Notes: generated by a model from the letters alone, not told the origin. A DNA stretch of 64,000 nt from an uncultured Flavobacterium sp. (GCF_947632075.1 NZ_CANRNX010000005.1:1-64000), one strand, 5' to 3'. Shown: positions 1-9,478, counted from the stretch's first letter. Made by a program: numbers and translations.

Positions 1-1744
1 AATATTGTTCAATCATTAAAGAAGCAATTGGACCTGCAATTGTTGCACCGAATCCTCCATTTTCGATAAAAACAGCGACTACTATCTTAGGGTCTTCTTT
101 AGGTGCAAAGGCTAAGAATACTGAGTGATCTTTAAGTTGTGTTTTTTTGCCATCTACTCGAATGAAATTTTCTACTGTTCCTGTTTTTCCACAAATTTCA
201 ATATCTGGTATTTGTAATCTTCTAGCGGTTCCTGATTGATAAACTTCTGCTAAACCTTCAATTACGGGTTTGAAATGTTGCTTATCGATTGTAGTGTTTT
301 TACGCTGAACAAAATTTTTATCAATATTATCGTTTTCTATAGATTTAATAATGTGAGGAGTATAGTAGTAACCCTGATTCGCAACTGCGCACATAACGTT
401 AGCTAATTGAATAGGGGTTACAGTTATTTCTCCTTGTCCAATTGAGTTTGAGATTGTTGTTGTACTTTTCCAAGCTCCGTTAGGATACCATCGATCATAG
501 TATGCTGAATTTGGAATTTGTCCTTTTCTACCAATTGGTAAATCGTAACCTAAAAAATCGCCCAATCCAAAACTTTTTAAATGACTATACCATGCATCCA
601 TTCCAAGTTTCGGATTTCTATATTTTTCAATAATGCGTTTATACGTTTGAGCAAAATAGGTATTACAAGATTTTGCAATAGCAGGATGTAGACTCCAACT
701 ACCTGCATCGTGACATTTCATAAACGCACCTCGAGCATAATAGAAGCCATGGCTACATGGAAAGCTTGTACTTGTTGTTATTACTTCTTCTTGAAGACCA
801 ATTAGACCTGTTAAAATTTTAAATGGAGAACCAGGCGCGTATTCTCCAATTAAAACACGATCAAAAAATGGATCACCTGGTAATTCAGCTAATTCTTGAT
901 AGTTTTTAGATCTTTCTCTTCCAACTAAAAGTTTCGGATCGTAATTTGGTGATGCAACTAATGCTAAAATTTCGCCTGTTTTGGGCTCAATTGCTACAAT
1001 ACCACCACGCTTATTTATCATTAATTGCTCCCCAAATTCTTGAAGTGCGCCATCTATTGTTATTGTAATATCTTTACCTTTTTCAGAAATAGTATCATAA
1101 ATTCCATTTTTAAATGATCCAATTTCTCTATTATGTTTGTCTTTCTGAATATATTTAACTCCTTTTTGTCCACGTAATACTTCCTCGTACGCTTGTTCTA
1201 CCCCTTGAATTCCTATTAAATCTCCGCTAATATAATATGGATTTCTTTTTATGTCGCCTTCATTAACTTGTCTGATATATCCAAAAACATTACCAGCAAA
1301 ATCAACTTGGTAATCTCTTAAATTTCTTTTTTGTATATAAAAACCCTTGTAATGTCTAATTTTTTCTTGAAATGCGGCGAATTCTCTTTTTGTTAATTGT
1401 GATAAAAAAACGGATGGTAATCTTGGACTGTAAACTTTAGCTTTTTCTATTTTAGTATTAAAATCTTCAATAGTTATATCTAAAATTTTACATAATGAAA
1501 GAGTATCGATGTTTTTCATTTCACGAGGAATCACCATGATATCATAGCTAGGCTGATTAGCTACTAATAATTTACTATTTCTATCGTAAATATAACCTCT
1601 TTCGGGATACTCATAAACAATTTTTAAAGCATTATTATCTGATTTTTTTATGTAAGAGTCATCTATAATTTGCAAATAGAATAATTTGGCTACAATTGCC
1701 ATTGTGGCTAAAATTATAATTATTGGAAATAGTAGTTTTCTCAT
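1..1744 (-). CDS. mrdA: Penicillin-binding protein 2 (peptidoglycan DD-transpeptidase), C-terminus cut by window edge
   Basis: This gene is absent from the ORF track because it runs off the window. Reading from the ATG at 1744 gives an open frame of about 581 codons to base 1. It starts MRKLLFPIIIILATMAIVAK, a single N-terminal membrane anchor. The transpeptidase motifs are visible: PGSPFKI with the catalytic Ser near residue 306 (the usual form is PGSTFK), SIGQGEITVTP, and EICGKTGTVEN near residue 519. PBP2 cross-links peptidoglycan for lateral wall growth with RodA and MreBCD. Its ATG overlaps the mreD stop (ATGA), so the two are translationally coupled in one operon. Roughly 30-60 C-terminal residues lie outside. 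Identity is firm from motifs and context. Confidence 0.95.
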   Translation of the reverse strand, partial: MRKLLFPIIIILATMAIVAKLFYLQIIDDSYIKKSDNNALKIVYEYPERGYIYDRNSKLLVANQPSYDIMVIPREMKNIDTLSLCKILDITIEDFNTKIEKAKVYSPRLPSVFLSQLTKREFAAFQEKIRHYKGFYIQKRNLRDYQVDFAGNVFGYIRQVNEGDIKRNPYYISGDLIGIQGVEQAYEEVLRGQKGVKYIQKDKHNREIGSFKNGIYDTISEKGKDITITIDGALQEFGEQLMINKRGGIVAIEPKTGEILALVASPNYDPKLLVGRERSKNYQELAELPGDPFFDRVLIGEYAPGSPFKILTGLIGLQEEVITTSTSFPCSHGFYYARGAFMKCHDAGSWSLHPAIAKSCNTYFAQTYKRIIEKYRNPKLGMDAWYSHLKSFGLGDFLGYDLPIGRKGQIPNSAYYDRWYPNGAWKSTTTISNSIGQGEITVTPIQLANVMCAVANQGYYYTPHIIKSIENDNIDKNFVQRKNTTIDKQHFKPVIEGLAEVYQSGTARRLQIPDIEICGKTGTVENFIRVDGKKTQLKDHSVFLAFAPKEDPKIVVAVFIENGGFGATIAGPIASLMIEQY

Positions 1745-2247
1745 TTTTTAGTTGGTTTTATTAAAAAAATTAAGATAATAATGAAGGTTAAAGTTAATAT
1801 TGATGATAATAATGTTCTTAATAAAATTTCTAAAATAAAATTAAAGCTGAATATCTCTAAACTGTAAAGAATGATTTGATGAAAAATGGTTGAAATTGCT
1901 AAGTAGGTGATTAATTCGTTTGAAATTTTGTCTGTAATTTTCATCATATGATATTCATAACTAATACCAAATGAGAATTTTAAAAATGGTTCTCTAAAGT
2001 AAGCTAAAGTAACACAAGCGGCTGCATGTACTCCACCAGAGTTATTAAAAGTATCTAAAATTAAACCAAGTAAAAAACTTGCTGTTATTAAACCTGCTCT
2101 ATTCCAATCTAAAGGATATAATAATATAAATAAAATGTAAGGATAAGGTGTTACAAAACCAAACAATTCAATGTTATTGAATAAAACAACCTGTAGTAAA
2201 AGTAAGGATACAAATCGAAAAATATTTATAAGTAAGTCACTATTCAT
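1741..2247 (-). CDS. mreD: Rod shape-determining protein MreD
   Basis: A 168-residue protein that is almost entirely hydrophobic, with about five predicted membrane spans. That matches MreD, the small integral membrane partner of MreC and PBP2 in the elongasome. Sequence conservation in MreD is low, so the call leans on topology, length and position between mreC and mrdA. It overlaps mreC by 8 bases and mrdA by 4 bases (ATGA), a tight operon on the minus strand driven from the mreB promoter. No anomaly is seen. Confidence 0.92.
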   Translation of the reverse strand: MNSDLLINIFRFVSLLLLQVVLFNNIELFGFVTPYPYILFILLYPLDWNRAGLITASFLLGLILDTFNNSGGVHAAACVTLAYFREPFLKFSFGISYEYHMMKITDKISNELITYLAISTIFHQIILYSLEIFSFNFILEILLRTLLSSILTLTFIIILIFLIKPTKK

Positions 2248-3073
2248 TATCTAAAGTTATTTCTTCTAATTGTTTAATTTCTTCAAGATTTACATTCTCT
2301 ATTAAATATACTGAACCAATATTTGTCATATCATTAAATAAACGAACATTAATTGTATAAAAGTTAGAGTTCTTAGAGGCGAATACTTTATCAATTATTC
2401 CAACAGGTATATTTTCAGGAAAAATAGTAGATTCACCACCTGTAACAATACTATCTCCTTTGTGTATCTTAGCTAATTTTGGAATATCAATCAATTGAAT
2501 AAAACCTGTATTTTTTCCGTCCCAAACTAAAGTTCCAAAATGATTAGAATTGCTAATTTTTGCATCAATTCGTGTTTTAGTATTTAAGATACTTTGAACA
2601 GTTGCATAATTTTTAGAAACATTTTCTACAATTCCAATTACTCCTCTAGCATTAATTACTCCCATATCTTTTGAAAAGCCATTTTTAATACCTCCTTTTA
2701 TTGTCAAGTAATTATCTTTTTTATTATAACTATTTCTAATAATTTTAGTTTGAAAAACTTCAAAGTCAGAGGCAATTCTTAATTCTGGTTTAATCGAAAA
2801 TGCAGAATCAATTATAATTTCGCTATTATAAAGTATCTGTTTTAGTCTTGAATTTTCTTCAGCAAGCATTTCATTTTCAGATTTTAAATGAAGATATTCT
2901 TTAACGTTATTGGTTTCTTCATAAATAGTTCCTGAAACTAAATTTGCTGAATTAATGAATTGACTTTTATGAAAAGCGTGCGACTGAATAGTCAGATATA
3001 ATGAAATGACTAAAAGCAGCAAAAACAGCAACTTCGTGCTGTTTTTTGTAAAAAAATATATGATTTGCTGCAT
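2240..3073 (-). CDS. mreC: Rod shape-determining protein MreC
   Basis: A 277-residue bitopic protein: a short cytoplasmic N-terminus, a membrane span at about residues 12-31 (LLFLLLLVISLYLTIQ), a coiled coil at about 55-75 (NEMLAEENSRLKQIL), then the periplasmic beta-domains with family-typical stretches such as KNGFSKDMGVI and GDSIVTGGESTIFPENIPVG. MreC scaffolds PBP2 and MreB/MreD for cell elongation. It lies 13 bases downstream of mreB and overlaps mreD by 8 bases. Length is normal for Bacteroidota. Confidence 0.95.
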   Translation of the reverse strand: MQQIIYFFTKNSTKLLFLLLLVISLYLTIQSHAFHKSQFINSANLVSGTIYEETNNVKEYLHLKSENEMLAEENSRLKQILYNSEIIIDSAFSIKPELRIASDFEVFQTKIIRNSYNKKDNYLTIKGGIKNGFSKDMGVINARGVIGIVENVSKNYATVQSILNTKTRIDAKISNSNHFGTLVWDGKNTGFIQLIDIPKLAKIHKGDSIVTGGESTIFPENIPVGIIDKVFASKNSNFYTINVRLFNDMTNIGSVYLIENVNLEEIKQLEEITLDNE

Positions 3074-3086
3074 GCTTTTTCTTTAC

Positions 3087-4115
3087 TTATTTTATAAGAA
3101 TACTTTTGTATTTATTGATGTCTTTAATAACCATACCAGTACCACGAACTACAGCACGTAATGGATCTTCAGCAATGTAAACTGGTAAATCTGTTTTTTG
3201 AGAAATACGTTTATCCAAACCTCTTAATAACGAACCTCCACCTGCTAAATAAATTCCAGTATTGTAGATATCAGCAGCTAATTCTGGTGGCGTTTGTGAT
3301 AACGTTTCCATAACTGAGTCTTCGATACGTTGAATAGATTTATCTAACGCTTTAGCAATCTCTCTATATGAAACGTTAATCTGTTTAGGTTTACCTGTTA
3401 ATAAATCACGTCCTTGAACAGACATGTCTTCTGGGCCTTGATCTAAATCTTCGATGGCAGCACCAATTTGAATTTTGATTTTTTCTGCCGTTCCTTCTCC
3501 TACAAATAAATTGTGTTGCGTTCTCATGTAATAAATGATGTCGTTAGTAAAAACGTCTCCACCAATTTTTACAGATTTATCACAAACAATACCTCCTAAA
3601 GCTAAAACTGCAATTTCTGATGTACCTCCACCTATATCAACAATCATGTTTCCTTTAGGCTGCATGATGTCAACACCAATACCAATTGCAGCTGCCATTG
3701 GTTCATGAATTAAGTAAACTTCTTTACCGTTGATTCTCTCACAAGATTCTTTTACCGCACGCATTTCAACTTCTGTAATTCCAGAAGGAATACAAACAAC
3801 CATACGTAGGGCAGGAGTAAATAGTTTTTTCTTAAGTGCAGGAATACTTTTAATGAAAAGACTAATCATTTTTTCAGAAGCATCGAAATCTGCAATAACT
3901 CCGTCTTTTAACGGTCGGATGGTTTTAATGTTATCATGGGTTTTCCCCTGCATTAAACTCGCTTCTTTTCCTACTGCAATTATTTTTCCAGTAACTCTAT
4001 CACGTGCCACGATAGACGGGCTGTCTACCACAACTTTTCCATTGTGAATAACAAGTGTATTAGCAGTACCAAGGTCCATTGCAATTTCCTCGGTCATGAA
4101 ATCAAAAAATCCCAT
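3087..4115 (-). CDS. mreB: Rod shape-determining actin homologue MreB
   Basis: A 342-residue actin-fold ATPase, the usual length for MreB. Nucleotide-binding motifs are present: phosphate-1 loop DLGTANTLV at about residue 14, phosphate-2 DIGGGTSEIAVLALGG in the middle, and the adenosine loop GGGSLLRGLDKR near residue 290. MreB forms membrane-bound filaments that direct lateral wall synthesis. It is the first gene of mreB-mreC-mreD-mrdA; a TATTTTTG -7 box lies 42-49 bases upstream of its ATG. Nothing unusual in the protein. Confidence 0.98.
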   Translation of the reverse strand: MGFFDFMTEEIAMDLGTANTLVIHNGKVVVDSPSIVARDRVTGKIIAVGKEASLMQGKTHDNIKTIRPLKDGVIADFDASEKMISLFIKSIPALKKKLFTPALRMVVCIPSGITEVEMRAVKESCERINGKEVYLIHEPMAAAIGIGVDIMQPKGNMIVDIGGGTSEIAVLALGGIVCDKSVKIGGDVFTNDIIYYMRTQHNLFVGEGTAEKIKIQIGAAIEDLDQGPEDMSVQGRDLLTGKPKQINVSYREIAKALDKSIQRIEDSVMETLSQTPPELAADIYNTGIYLAGGGSLLRGLDKRISQKTDLPVYIAEDPLRAVVRGTGMVIKDINKYKSILIK

Positions 4116-4156
4116 ATTCGTTAAAAGGGTATTAAGTTAATTAAAAGGTTTCCTTA

Positions 4157-4164
4157 CAAAAATA
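4157..4164 (-). promoter_or_regulatory. Predicted promoter -7 box of the mre operon
   Basis: On the minus strand the bases read TATTTTTG, a perfect match to the Bacteroidota -7 consensus TAnnTTTG, 42 bases upstream of the mreB ATG. It sits just past the purH stop codon. I see no clear TTG at the -33 position, so this is a half-supported promoter. Confidence 0.5.
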
Positions 4165-4169
4165 ATAAA

Positions 4170-5078
4170 TTAATGTTTAAAATGACGAATTCCTGTAGTA
4201 ACCATTGCAACATTATTTTCGTTACAATAATTTACACTTAATTCATCTTTTATTGAACCACCTGGTTGAATAACAGCAGTGATTCCTGCTTGGTTAGCAA
4301 TCTCAACACAATCTGGGAACGGGAAGAAAGCGTCACTTGCCATAACAGCTCCGTTTAAATCGAAATCAAAAGTATTTGCTTTTTCAATAGCTTGTTTTAA
4401 AGCATCTACACGTGATGTTTGTCCTGTTCCTGAAGCACATAATTGTTTGTTTTTAGCTAAAACAATTGTGTTTGATTTTGTGTGTTTACAAATTTTAGAT
4501 GCGAATAATAAATCTTCAATTTGTTCTTCAGATGGTTTTAAGTTAGTAACGTAAGATAAGTGTTCTTTAGTATCTGTGATATAATCTTTATCTTGAACTA
4601 AAATTCCATTTAAGCAGCTACGAACTTGTTTATTTGGTAATTCTACATCGTTAAGGATAAGAATAATTCTGTTTTTCTTGCTTTGTAAAATTGTGATAGC
4701 ATCTTCATCATAAGAAGGAGCAATTACTATTTCACAGAATAATTTATTGATTTCTTCTGCAGTAGCAACATCAATGTTTCCGTTTGCAATTAAAACTCCA
4801 CCGAAAGCAGAAGTTGGGTCACCCGCTAAAGCTGTTAAATAAGCTTCAACCATTGTTGGTTTTTGTGCAACTCCACAAGCGTTGTTGTGTTTTAAGATGG
4901 CAAATGTAGGAGCTTCATTTTTAAACTCTTCCATTAATTTAACTCCAGCATCTACATCTAATAAATTGTTGTAAGATAATTCTTTTCCGTGAACTTTAGT
5001 AAACATTTCGTCAAAATTTCCAAAGAAAAATCCTTTTTGATGCGGGTTTTCTCCGTAACGTAAAAATAGCACTGTCAT
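4170..5078 (-). pseudogene. purH: PurH C-terminal part (AICAR transformylase domain), separated from its N-terminal half by a frame change
   Basis: This frame carries the AICAR formyltransferase domain: RYGENPHQKG, KHNNACGVA, GDPTSAFGGV, ASGTGQTSRVDALKQA, NGAVMASDAFFPFPD, VIQPGGSIKDE and the C-terminal RHFKH, complete to the normal end. The track starts it at a GTG (5102); the first ATG is at 5078 (MTVLFLRYGENP). In intact relatives the N-terminal half continues in the same frame through a linker of very roughly 18 residues before LRYGENPHQ; here that linker is missing and the frame moves by +1. A separate AICARFT polypeptide could in principle be made from the ATG, but normal bifunctional PurH cannot. 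It lies 54 bases upstream of mreB with the same orientation. Confidence 0.9.
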
Positions 5079-5637
5079 AGTTAGATGATACGTGGAAAGC
5101 ACGTGTAGCTAATAATCTTCTTTGTTCTAAAGTTGTAGCTCCGTTTCCTTCTGTAATCATGTTTAAGAATAATTCATATTCATCAACAGAAGCAACGATA
5201 ACTGTATCTTTAAAGTTTTTAGCTGCTGCGCGAATTAACGAAATTCCACCTATGTCAATTTTTTCAATAATATCAGCCTCAGGTGCTTTAGAAGCAACTG
5301 TTTTTTCAAACGGATATAAGTCAACAATTACTAAATCGATTTGAGGAATTGCATATTCTTGCATTTGTTGTACATCACCTTCATGGTCTTGACGGTTTAA
5401 AATACCACCGAAAATTTTTGGATGTAATGTTTTTACACGTCCACCTAAAATTGATGGGTAAGATGTAACTTCCTCTACAGGAACTACAGGAATACCTAAA
5501 TCTTTGATAAATGTTTCTGTTCCTCCGGTAGAATAAATAACTACGTTGTTTTCGTGTAATTTTTTTACAATTGGTTCTAAGCCATTCTTATCAAAAACTG
5601 ATATTAATGCAGATTGAATCTTTTTAGTTGTTGTCAT
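5011..5637 (-). pseudogene. purH: PurH N-terminal part (IMP cyclohydrolase/MGS-like domain), frame lost at the linker
   Basis: This frame carries the IMP cyclohydrolase domain with ALISVFDKNGLEPIV, YSTGGTETFIKDLGIPV, GGRVKTLHPKIFGGIL, DLVIVDLYPFEKTV, EKIDIGGISLIRAAAKNF and HVSSNYDSAIF, then runs out of frame into TLRRKPASKRIFLWKF. The last out-of-frame residues are encoded by the same DNA that, one base over, reads LRYGENPHQKGFFFG. I prefer the ATG at 5637 (MTTTKKIQSALIS) because the track start at 5667 falls inside a -7 box. The domain ends almost exactly at the known IMPCH/AICARFT boundary. It catalyses the last step of de novo IMP synthesis if folded alone. Sequencing artefact or true mutation cannot be told apart here. 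Confidence 0.9.
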
Positions 5638-5664
5638 TATAGTTGTGTCATTGTTTTGAAAGTG

Positions 5665-5672
5665 CAAAACTA
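5665..5672 (-). promoter_or_regulatory. Predicted promoter -7 box of purH
   Basis: The minus strand reads TAGTTTTG, matching TAnnTTTG, 27 bases upstream of the ATG at 5637. Its position supports starting purH at 5637 rather than at 5667. Confidence 0.5.
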
Positions 5673-5806
5673 CTATTTGTTATTCATTTATTAAAAAAAA
5701 AATGGGCTGATTTTCAATTATTCAATAAAAAAAATAAATGAATTACCCTTGTAACATATTCTTGCTTTTTTCTACTTATATTTATATCAACTTCTAATGA
5801 AATAGA

Positions 5807-7054
5807 ATGATTTATTTAAAATTATTAAGAGAAAGTTTGATGTTCGCGTTAAATGCTTTACGAACAAATAAACTACGAACTTTACTATCGTTACTTGGTG
5901 TTACTGTTGGAATTTTTTCAATAATCGCGGTCTTGGCTGCGGTTGATTCTATGGATAAAGGAATTCGAAAAGATTTAGATGGATACGACAACAGCATGCT
6001 TAATATTTTTCAGTATTCTTTCTCTCCAACTGATGTTCCGAAATGGAAAATAGAACAATTTCCGGATATGAAGTATGATGAATATGAATATTTAAAAAGA
6101 AATGTTGAAGGAATAGATCGCATTTCATTTAACTATTATACCAGTTCGCAAAATATAAAATCTGAAAACGCTACGGCAAACAGTGTAAATATCACATCGT
6201 GTGGTTTTGATTATCAATATTTAGATAATGTAAAAGTAGATCAAGGTCGTTTTTTTAGCGAAAGTGAAGATGCTTCCGGAAATCCTGTAATTGTTTTGGG
6301 GTATGAAATCGCCGAACTTTTATTTCCGAATAGCAATCCAGTTGGAAAATCAGTAAGATTATATGGAAAAAGATTTGACGTTATTGGTGTTTTAGAAAAA
6401 GAAGGAGCAACGTCATTCGGACAAAGTAAAGATTTACAAGTTTACATTCCATCTAATTTCTTGCGACAGCATTTTGGAGAAAACAGTAATTACCTTACGC
6501 CTGTAATAGTTACTAAGCCACAAAAAGGTTATGATTCAGAAATTTTTAAAGATGATATTACTTTAAAACTTAGAACTTACCGTGGATTGAAACCTTCAGA
6601 TATTGATAATTTCTTTTTGAATGAATTTGCAGGGTTAACTGATTTTATTGACAATATTGTAGGAAGTTTAAATATTGTTGGTTGGATAATTAGTGGGTTT
6701 TCTCTTTTAGTTGGAGGTTTTGGAATTGCAAATATCATGTTTGTTTCTGTAAAAGAACGTACGCACATCATCGGAATTCAAAAAGCATTGGGAGCAAAGA
6801 ATCGCTTTGTTTTGTATCAGTTTCTTTTTGAAGCTGTAATACTATCTTTTATTGGTGGTTTGGTCGGAGTTGTAATTGTTTACTTTATCTGTGTTGGAGT
6901 AACTGCAACCGGAAAATTTGATATGTTCTTAAGTTTTTACAACATCGTTATCGGATTATCATTGGCAAGTTTCATCGGTTTAATTTCTGGAATTTTACCT
7001 GCCATATCCGCATCTAAATTAGATCCTGTTGAAGCCATGCGAACAGGTATGTAA
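5807..7054 (+). CDS. ABC transporter permease of the MacB/FtsX family
   Basis: A 415-residue permease with MacB topology: an N-terminal membrane span at about 22-45 (TLLSLLGVTVGIFSIIAVLAAV), a periplasmic MacB-PCD domain to about 280, then three spans near 285-310, 335-360 and 375-400. The LLFEAVILSFIGG and LDPVEAMRTGM stretches are typical of FtsX-domain permeases. It likely works with a separate ATPase in mechanotransmission-type export (drugs, lipoproteins or toxins; substrate unknown). No ATPase or membrane fusion partner is adjacent in this window, as its neighbours are purH and a methyltransferase on the opposite strand. It ends at a bidirectional terminator. Confidence 0.85.
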   Translation: MIYLKLLRESLMFALNALRTNKLRTLLSLLGVTVGIFSIIAVLAAVDSMDKGIRKDLDGYDNSMLNIFQYSFSPTDVPKWKIEQFPDMKYDEYEYLKRNVEGIDRISFNYYTSSQNIKSENATANSVNITSCGFDYQYLDNVKVDQGRFFSESEDASGNPVIVLGYEIAELLFPNSNPVGKSVRLYGKRFDVIGVLEKEGATSFGQSKDLQVYIPSNFLRQHFGENSNYLTPVIVTKPQKGYDSEIFKDDITLKLRTYRGLKPSDIDNFFLNEFAGLTDFIDNIVGSLNIVGWIISGFSLLVGGFGIANIMFVSVKERTHIIGIQKALGAKNRFVLYQFLFEAVILSFIGGLVGVVIVYFICVGVTATGKFDMFLSFYNIVIGLSLASFIGLISGILPAISASKLDPVEAMRTGM

Positions 7055-7064
7055 TAATAAAAAC

Positions 7065-7098
7065 AAAATCCACTCGCAATAAACGAGTGGATTTTTTT
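7065..7098. terminator. Bidirectional rho-independent terminator
   Basis: The inverted repeat AAAATCCACTCG / CGAGTGGATTTT has a 7-base loop and T-rich flank on both strands. It lies between convergent genes (permease and methyltransferase) and could serve both. Confidence 0.85.
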
Positions 7099-8695
7099 AT
7101 TTCAATAAGTTAATACTTACAGTTGCTAATTCAGAATTCGGGAATTTCTTAAACAATTTATCGTCAGGTTGCAAACCAGCTTCTTTACAAACTCTATGAA
7201 AAACATCGACTTCCACAATATACTGATCTGAGAATCCGTGGGTAGCATCATAAGCTGTAGCCGGAGTTTCGCCTAAATGTTTCGATGTAATTGCCGGATC
7301 AATCGTATGTAATTCAACCACCATTAAACCAAACTTCTTAATATAAGGCTGCCATTTTTGTAAATGCTCCAGTAAGTTTTCTTCAACCAAATTGTTCGAT
7401 AAATAAACACCTCTATGTGCAAAAGCACCAGTTGAAGTACTCACGCGTTCTGGGTTTATATTTTTAGGTTCAAACCAAATACGGTTATGATCTAAGAACG
7501 TACGCATGTTTAATAAATCTTCTAAAGCAATGCCGTAATTCTCTTTTAAGTCAGCAGCTAAACGATTCGGATCACCAATATCGCCCCAAATAACTTTTGC
7601 CCAAATATCATTTTTAATTAAGTTGGCACGTGTTATTTTCAAAGCTGCTTGGTTGTAATCTGCACCCACTAAAAACAACGGATATTCATCCAAATGTTTA
7701 CCGCGTAACGTATAACGTTCAATGGTTTCGTACAAATGCTGTAAAAAAGCACCATTACCACAACCCATATCTAAAATTCCTTTTGGCTGACTGTCTAACG
7801 GTTGATTGAAAATCTCAATAATAAAATCGTCAATTACTTTAAAGTACGTTGCGTGAGCGCCACCACTTCCCCAAACATTCATGGCTCTATCTACGTGAAT
7901 TTCGTCTTCACCTTCGTTTAATTGGCGAATGCGTTCGGCATTTCCAAAAAGTAAATCTTCCATTTTACTAAACATTGGCAGGTACGAAACCGTAACTCCG
8001 TATGAAGCTGCACGTTTGGCAAAAAATAAGCCCGTTTCGGTAAATTGGTAATTGTCATTCTTCTTATCAAACCAATCTAAATGCGTTAAGAAATCAAGAA
8101 TCTTCTCAAAACATTCTGGCTCGGTATGGAATTCTTCTGCCTTGAAAGACGATTCCATAAAATACTTATGAAACATACCACTCATTCCCAAACGCACAAT
8201 CGTTGGACCTACTAAATGTCCTTCGATATGTTTTAAGATTTGCTTTTGAATGCGCAATTCGTTCTCGTTTTCAGAAAAGGTAATTCCGAAGTTATTGTAG
8301 TATTTGTCGAATAAAACCGCTAGTTTTTCAAAAGGTTTTTTATCGAAATTTCTCGGATGAAAATCAATTGAATATTTTAAAAAAGCTGTAACTTCATCGT
8401 ACAAATAAGCGTAATCAATAAAGGTTTGTGTATTTGCGTTGGTGCTAACCGTAACAGTGTTTTGTTTGTTATCTACCGAATAATCAATAAAACCTTGCGA
8501 TGCCAACGTACGCAACGCTACGTTTAAATAACCTTTGTTTGCCTGATAATTATCTGCCAACTCATCTAAGGTTAAGGTGTTTTTAGAAGCGAATGCAGTT
8601 AAAAGATTTTTGCTATTTAAAGCCGATACAATCGGAGCAGTAACCAATCCGTCTAAATGTTGAAAGATGGTACTTCTTAATTGTTTTTTGTCCAT
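7097..8695 (-). CDS. Large class I SAM-dependent methyltransferase with N-terminal winged-helix-like region
   Basis: About 532 residues from the ATG at 8695 (MDKKQLRSTIFQHLDG); the track's GTG start at 8713 is less likely. The N-terminal part (QHLDGLVTAPIVSAL...NYLNVALRTLASQGFIDYS-like) resembles the dimerisation/winged-helix domain of O-methyltransferases. A SAM-binding motif I, GILDMGCGNGAFLQHLYE, lies near residue 315, followed by an acidic loop FLVGADYNQAAL. The substrate is not evident. Length is roughly 1.5 times a usual small-molecule methyltransferase because of a duplicated helical N-terminal region. It stands alone, convergent with the permease and divergent from pncA. Family is sure, substrate unknown. 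Confidence 0.75.
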   Translation of the reverse strand: MDKKQLRSTIFQHLDGLVTAPIVSALNSKNLLTAFASKNTLTLDELADNYQANKGYLNVALRTLASQGFIDYSVDNKQNTVTVSTNANTQTFIDYAYLYDEVTAFLKYSIDFHPRNFDKKPFEKLAVLFDKYYNNFGITFSENENELRIQKQILKHIEGHLVGPTIVRLGMSGMFHKYFMESSFKAEEFHTEPECFEKILDFLTHLDWFDKKNDNYQFTETGLFFAKRAASYGVTVSYLPMFSKMEDLLFGNAERIRQLNEGEDEIHVDRAMNVWGSGGAHATYFKVIDDFIIEIFNQPLDSQPKGILDMGCGNGAFLQHLYETIERYTLRGKHLDEYPLFLVGADYNQAALKITRANLIKNDIWAKVIWGDIGDPNRLAADLKENYGIALEDLLNMRTFLDHNRIWFEPKNINPERVSTSTGAFAHRGVYLSNNLVEENLLEHLQKWQPYIKKFGLMVVELHTIDPAITSKHLGETPATAYDATHGFSDQYIVEVDVFHRVCKEAGLQPDDKLFKKFPNSELATVSINLLK

Positions 8696-8838
8696 AAAAA
8701 ATGTTTTAATCACTTTAAAAATTACAAACCGTATGTAATTTACAAGTTGCGTTGTTAGGTGATTGTTAATGTTCTCAAAGATGCCCTTTTTATTGGTTCT
8801 TAACTGTTTAATTTATCTTAAATATAACATAAATTTTT

Positions 8839-9447
8839 ATGAAGGCATTATTAATTGTTGATATTCAGAATGATTTTTTGGAAGGAGGTTCGCTTGAAGT
8901 GAAAAACGGTAACGCGATAATTCCGTTAGTGAATAAAATACAAGACCAGTTTGATGTGGTGGTAGCTACCCAAGATTGGCATCCGGCAACGCATAAAAGT
9001 TTTGCTGCCAACCACGAAGGCAAGCAACCGTTTGAAGTGATTGACCTAAACGGATTACCACAAGTTTTATGGCCGAACCATTGCGTACAAGGAAGTTTTG
9101 GAGCCGAATTTCATTCCGACTTAAACACCCAAAACATACAAGCTATTTTTAGAAAAGGAACCGATATAGAAGTAGATAGTTACAGCGGTTTTTACGATAA
9201 CGGCAAACGCAACAGCACGGGTTTACTTGGTTTTTTAACCGAATTGCAAGTGACTGAAGTATATGTTTGCGGTTTAGCTGCCGATTATTGTGTGTTTTAC
9301 ACCGCTAAAGATGCGGCAAACCTTGGCTATAAAACCTTTGTGATTGAAGATGCTACCAAGTATATTGATGAAGCCAATTACCAACAAGCCAAACAAGAAA
9401 TGTTAGCTTTTGGAGTGGAGTTTGTGAATACGGAGGATTTGCTTTAA
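8839..9447 (+). CDS. pncA: Nicotinamidase (bifunctional nicotinamidase/pyrazinamidase)
   Basis: A 202-residue isochorismatase-fold amidase. The catalytic triad is visible: Asp8 in LIVDIQNDF, Lys106 in FRKGTD and Cys151 in AADYCVFY. Metal ligands follow the family pattern with Asp46 and His48 in TQDWHPATH and His81 in WPNHCVQG. It deamidates nicotinamide to nicotinate for NAD salvage in the cytoplasm. Length is typical of PncA. Divergently arranged from the methyltransferase and closed by a strong hairpin. No niacin-salvage partner is nearby. Confidence 0.96.
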   Translation: MKALLIVDIQNDFLEGGSLEVKNGNAIIPLVNKIQDQFDVVVATQDWHPATHKSFAANHEGKQPFEVIDLNGLPQVLWPNHCVQGSFGAEFHSDLNTQNIQAIFRKGTDIEVDSYSGFYDNGKRNSTGLLGFLTELQVTEVYVCGLAADYCVFYTAKDAANLGYKTFVIEDATKYIDEANYQQAKQEMLAFGVEFVNTEDLL

Positions 9448-9456
9448 AAAAAGTAA

Positions 9457-9476
9457 ACCCTCCTTTGGGAGGGGTA
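9457..9476. terminator. Hairpin terminator between pncA and the convergent membrane-protein gene
   Basis: CCCTCC-TTTG-GGAGGG forms a GC-rich stem with A-rich bases on the left and TAATTT on the right, directly after the pncA stop and next to the stop of the convergent gene. Confidence 0.7.
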
Positions 9477-9478
9477 AT

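Noticed and set aside
3730-4047. Plus-strand ORF of 105 codons inside mreB
   Set aside because: Shadow of mreB on the other strand without family features; the same holds for the other antisense ORFs inside comEC, the POT genes, the glycosyltransferase and the M16 gene.
5050-5075. Programmed +1 frameshift in purH
   Set aside because: A frame change alone would not restore the missing linker between the two domains, and I see no slippery site or stimulator typical of programmed shifting.
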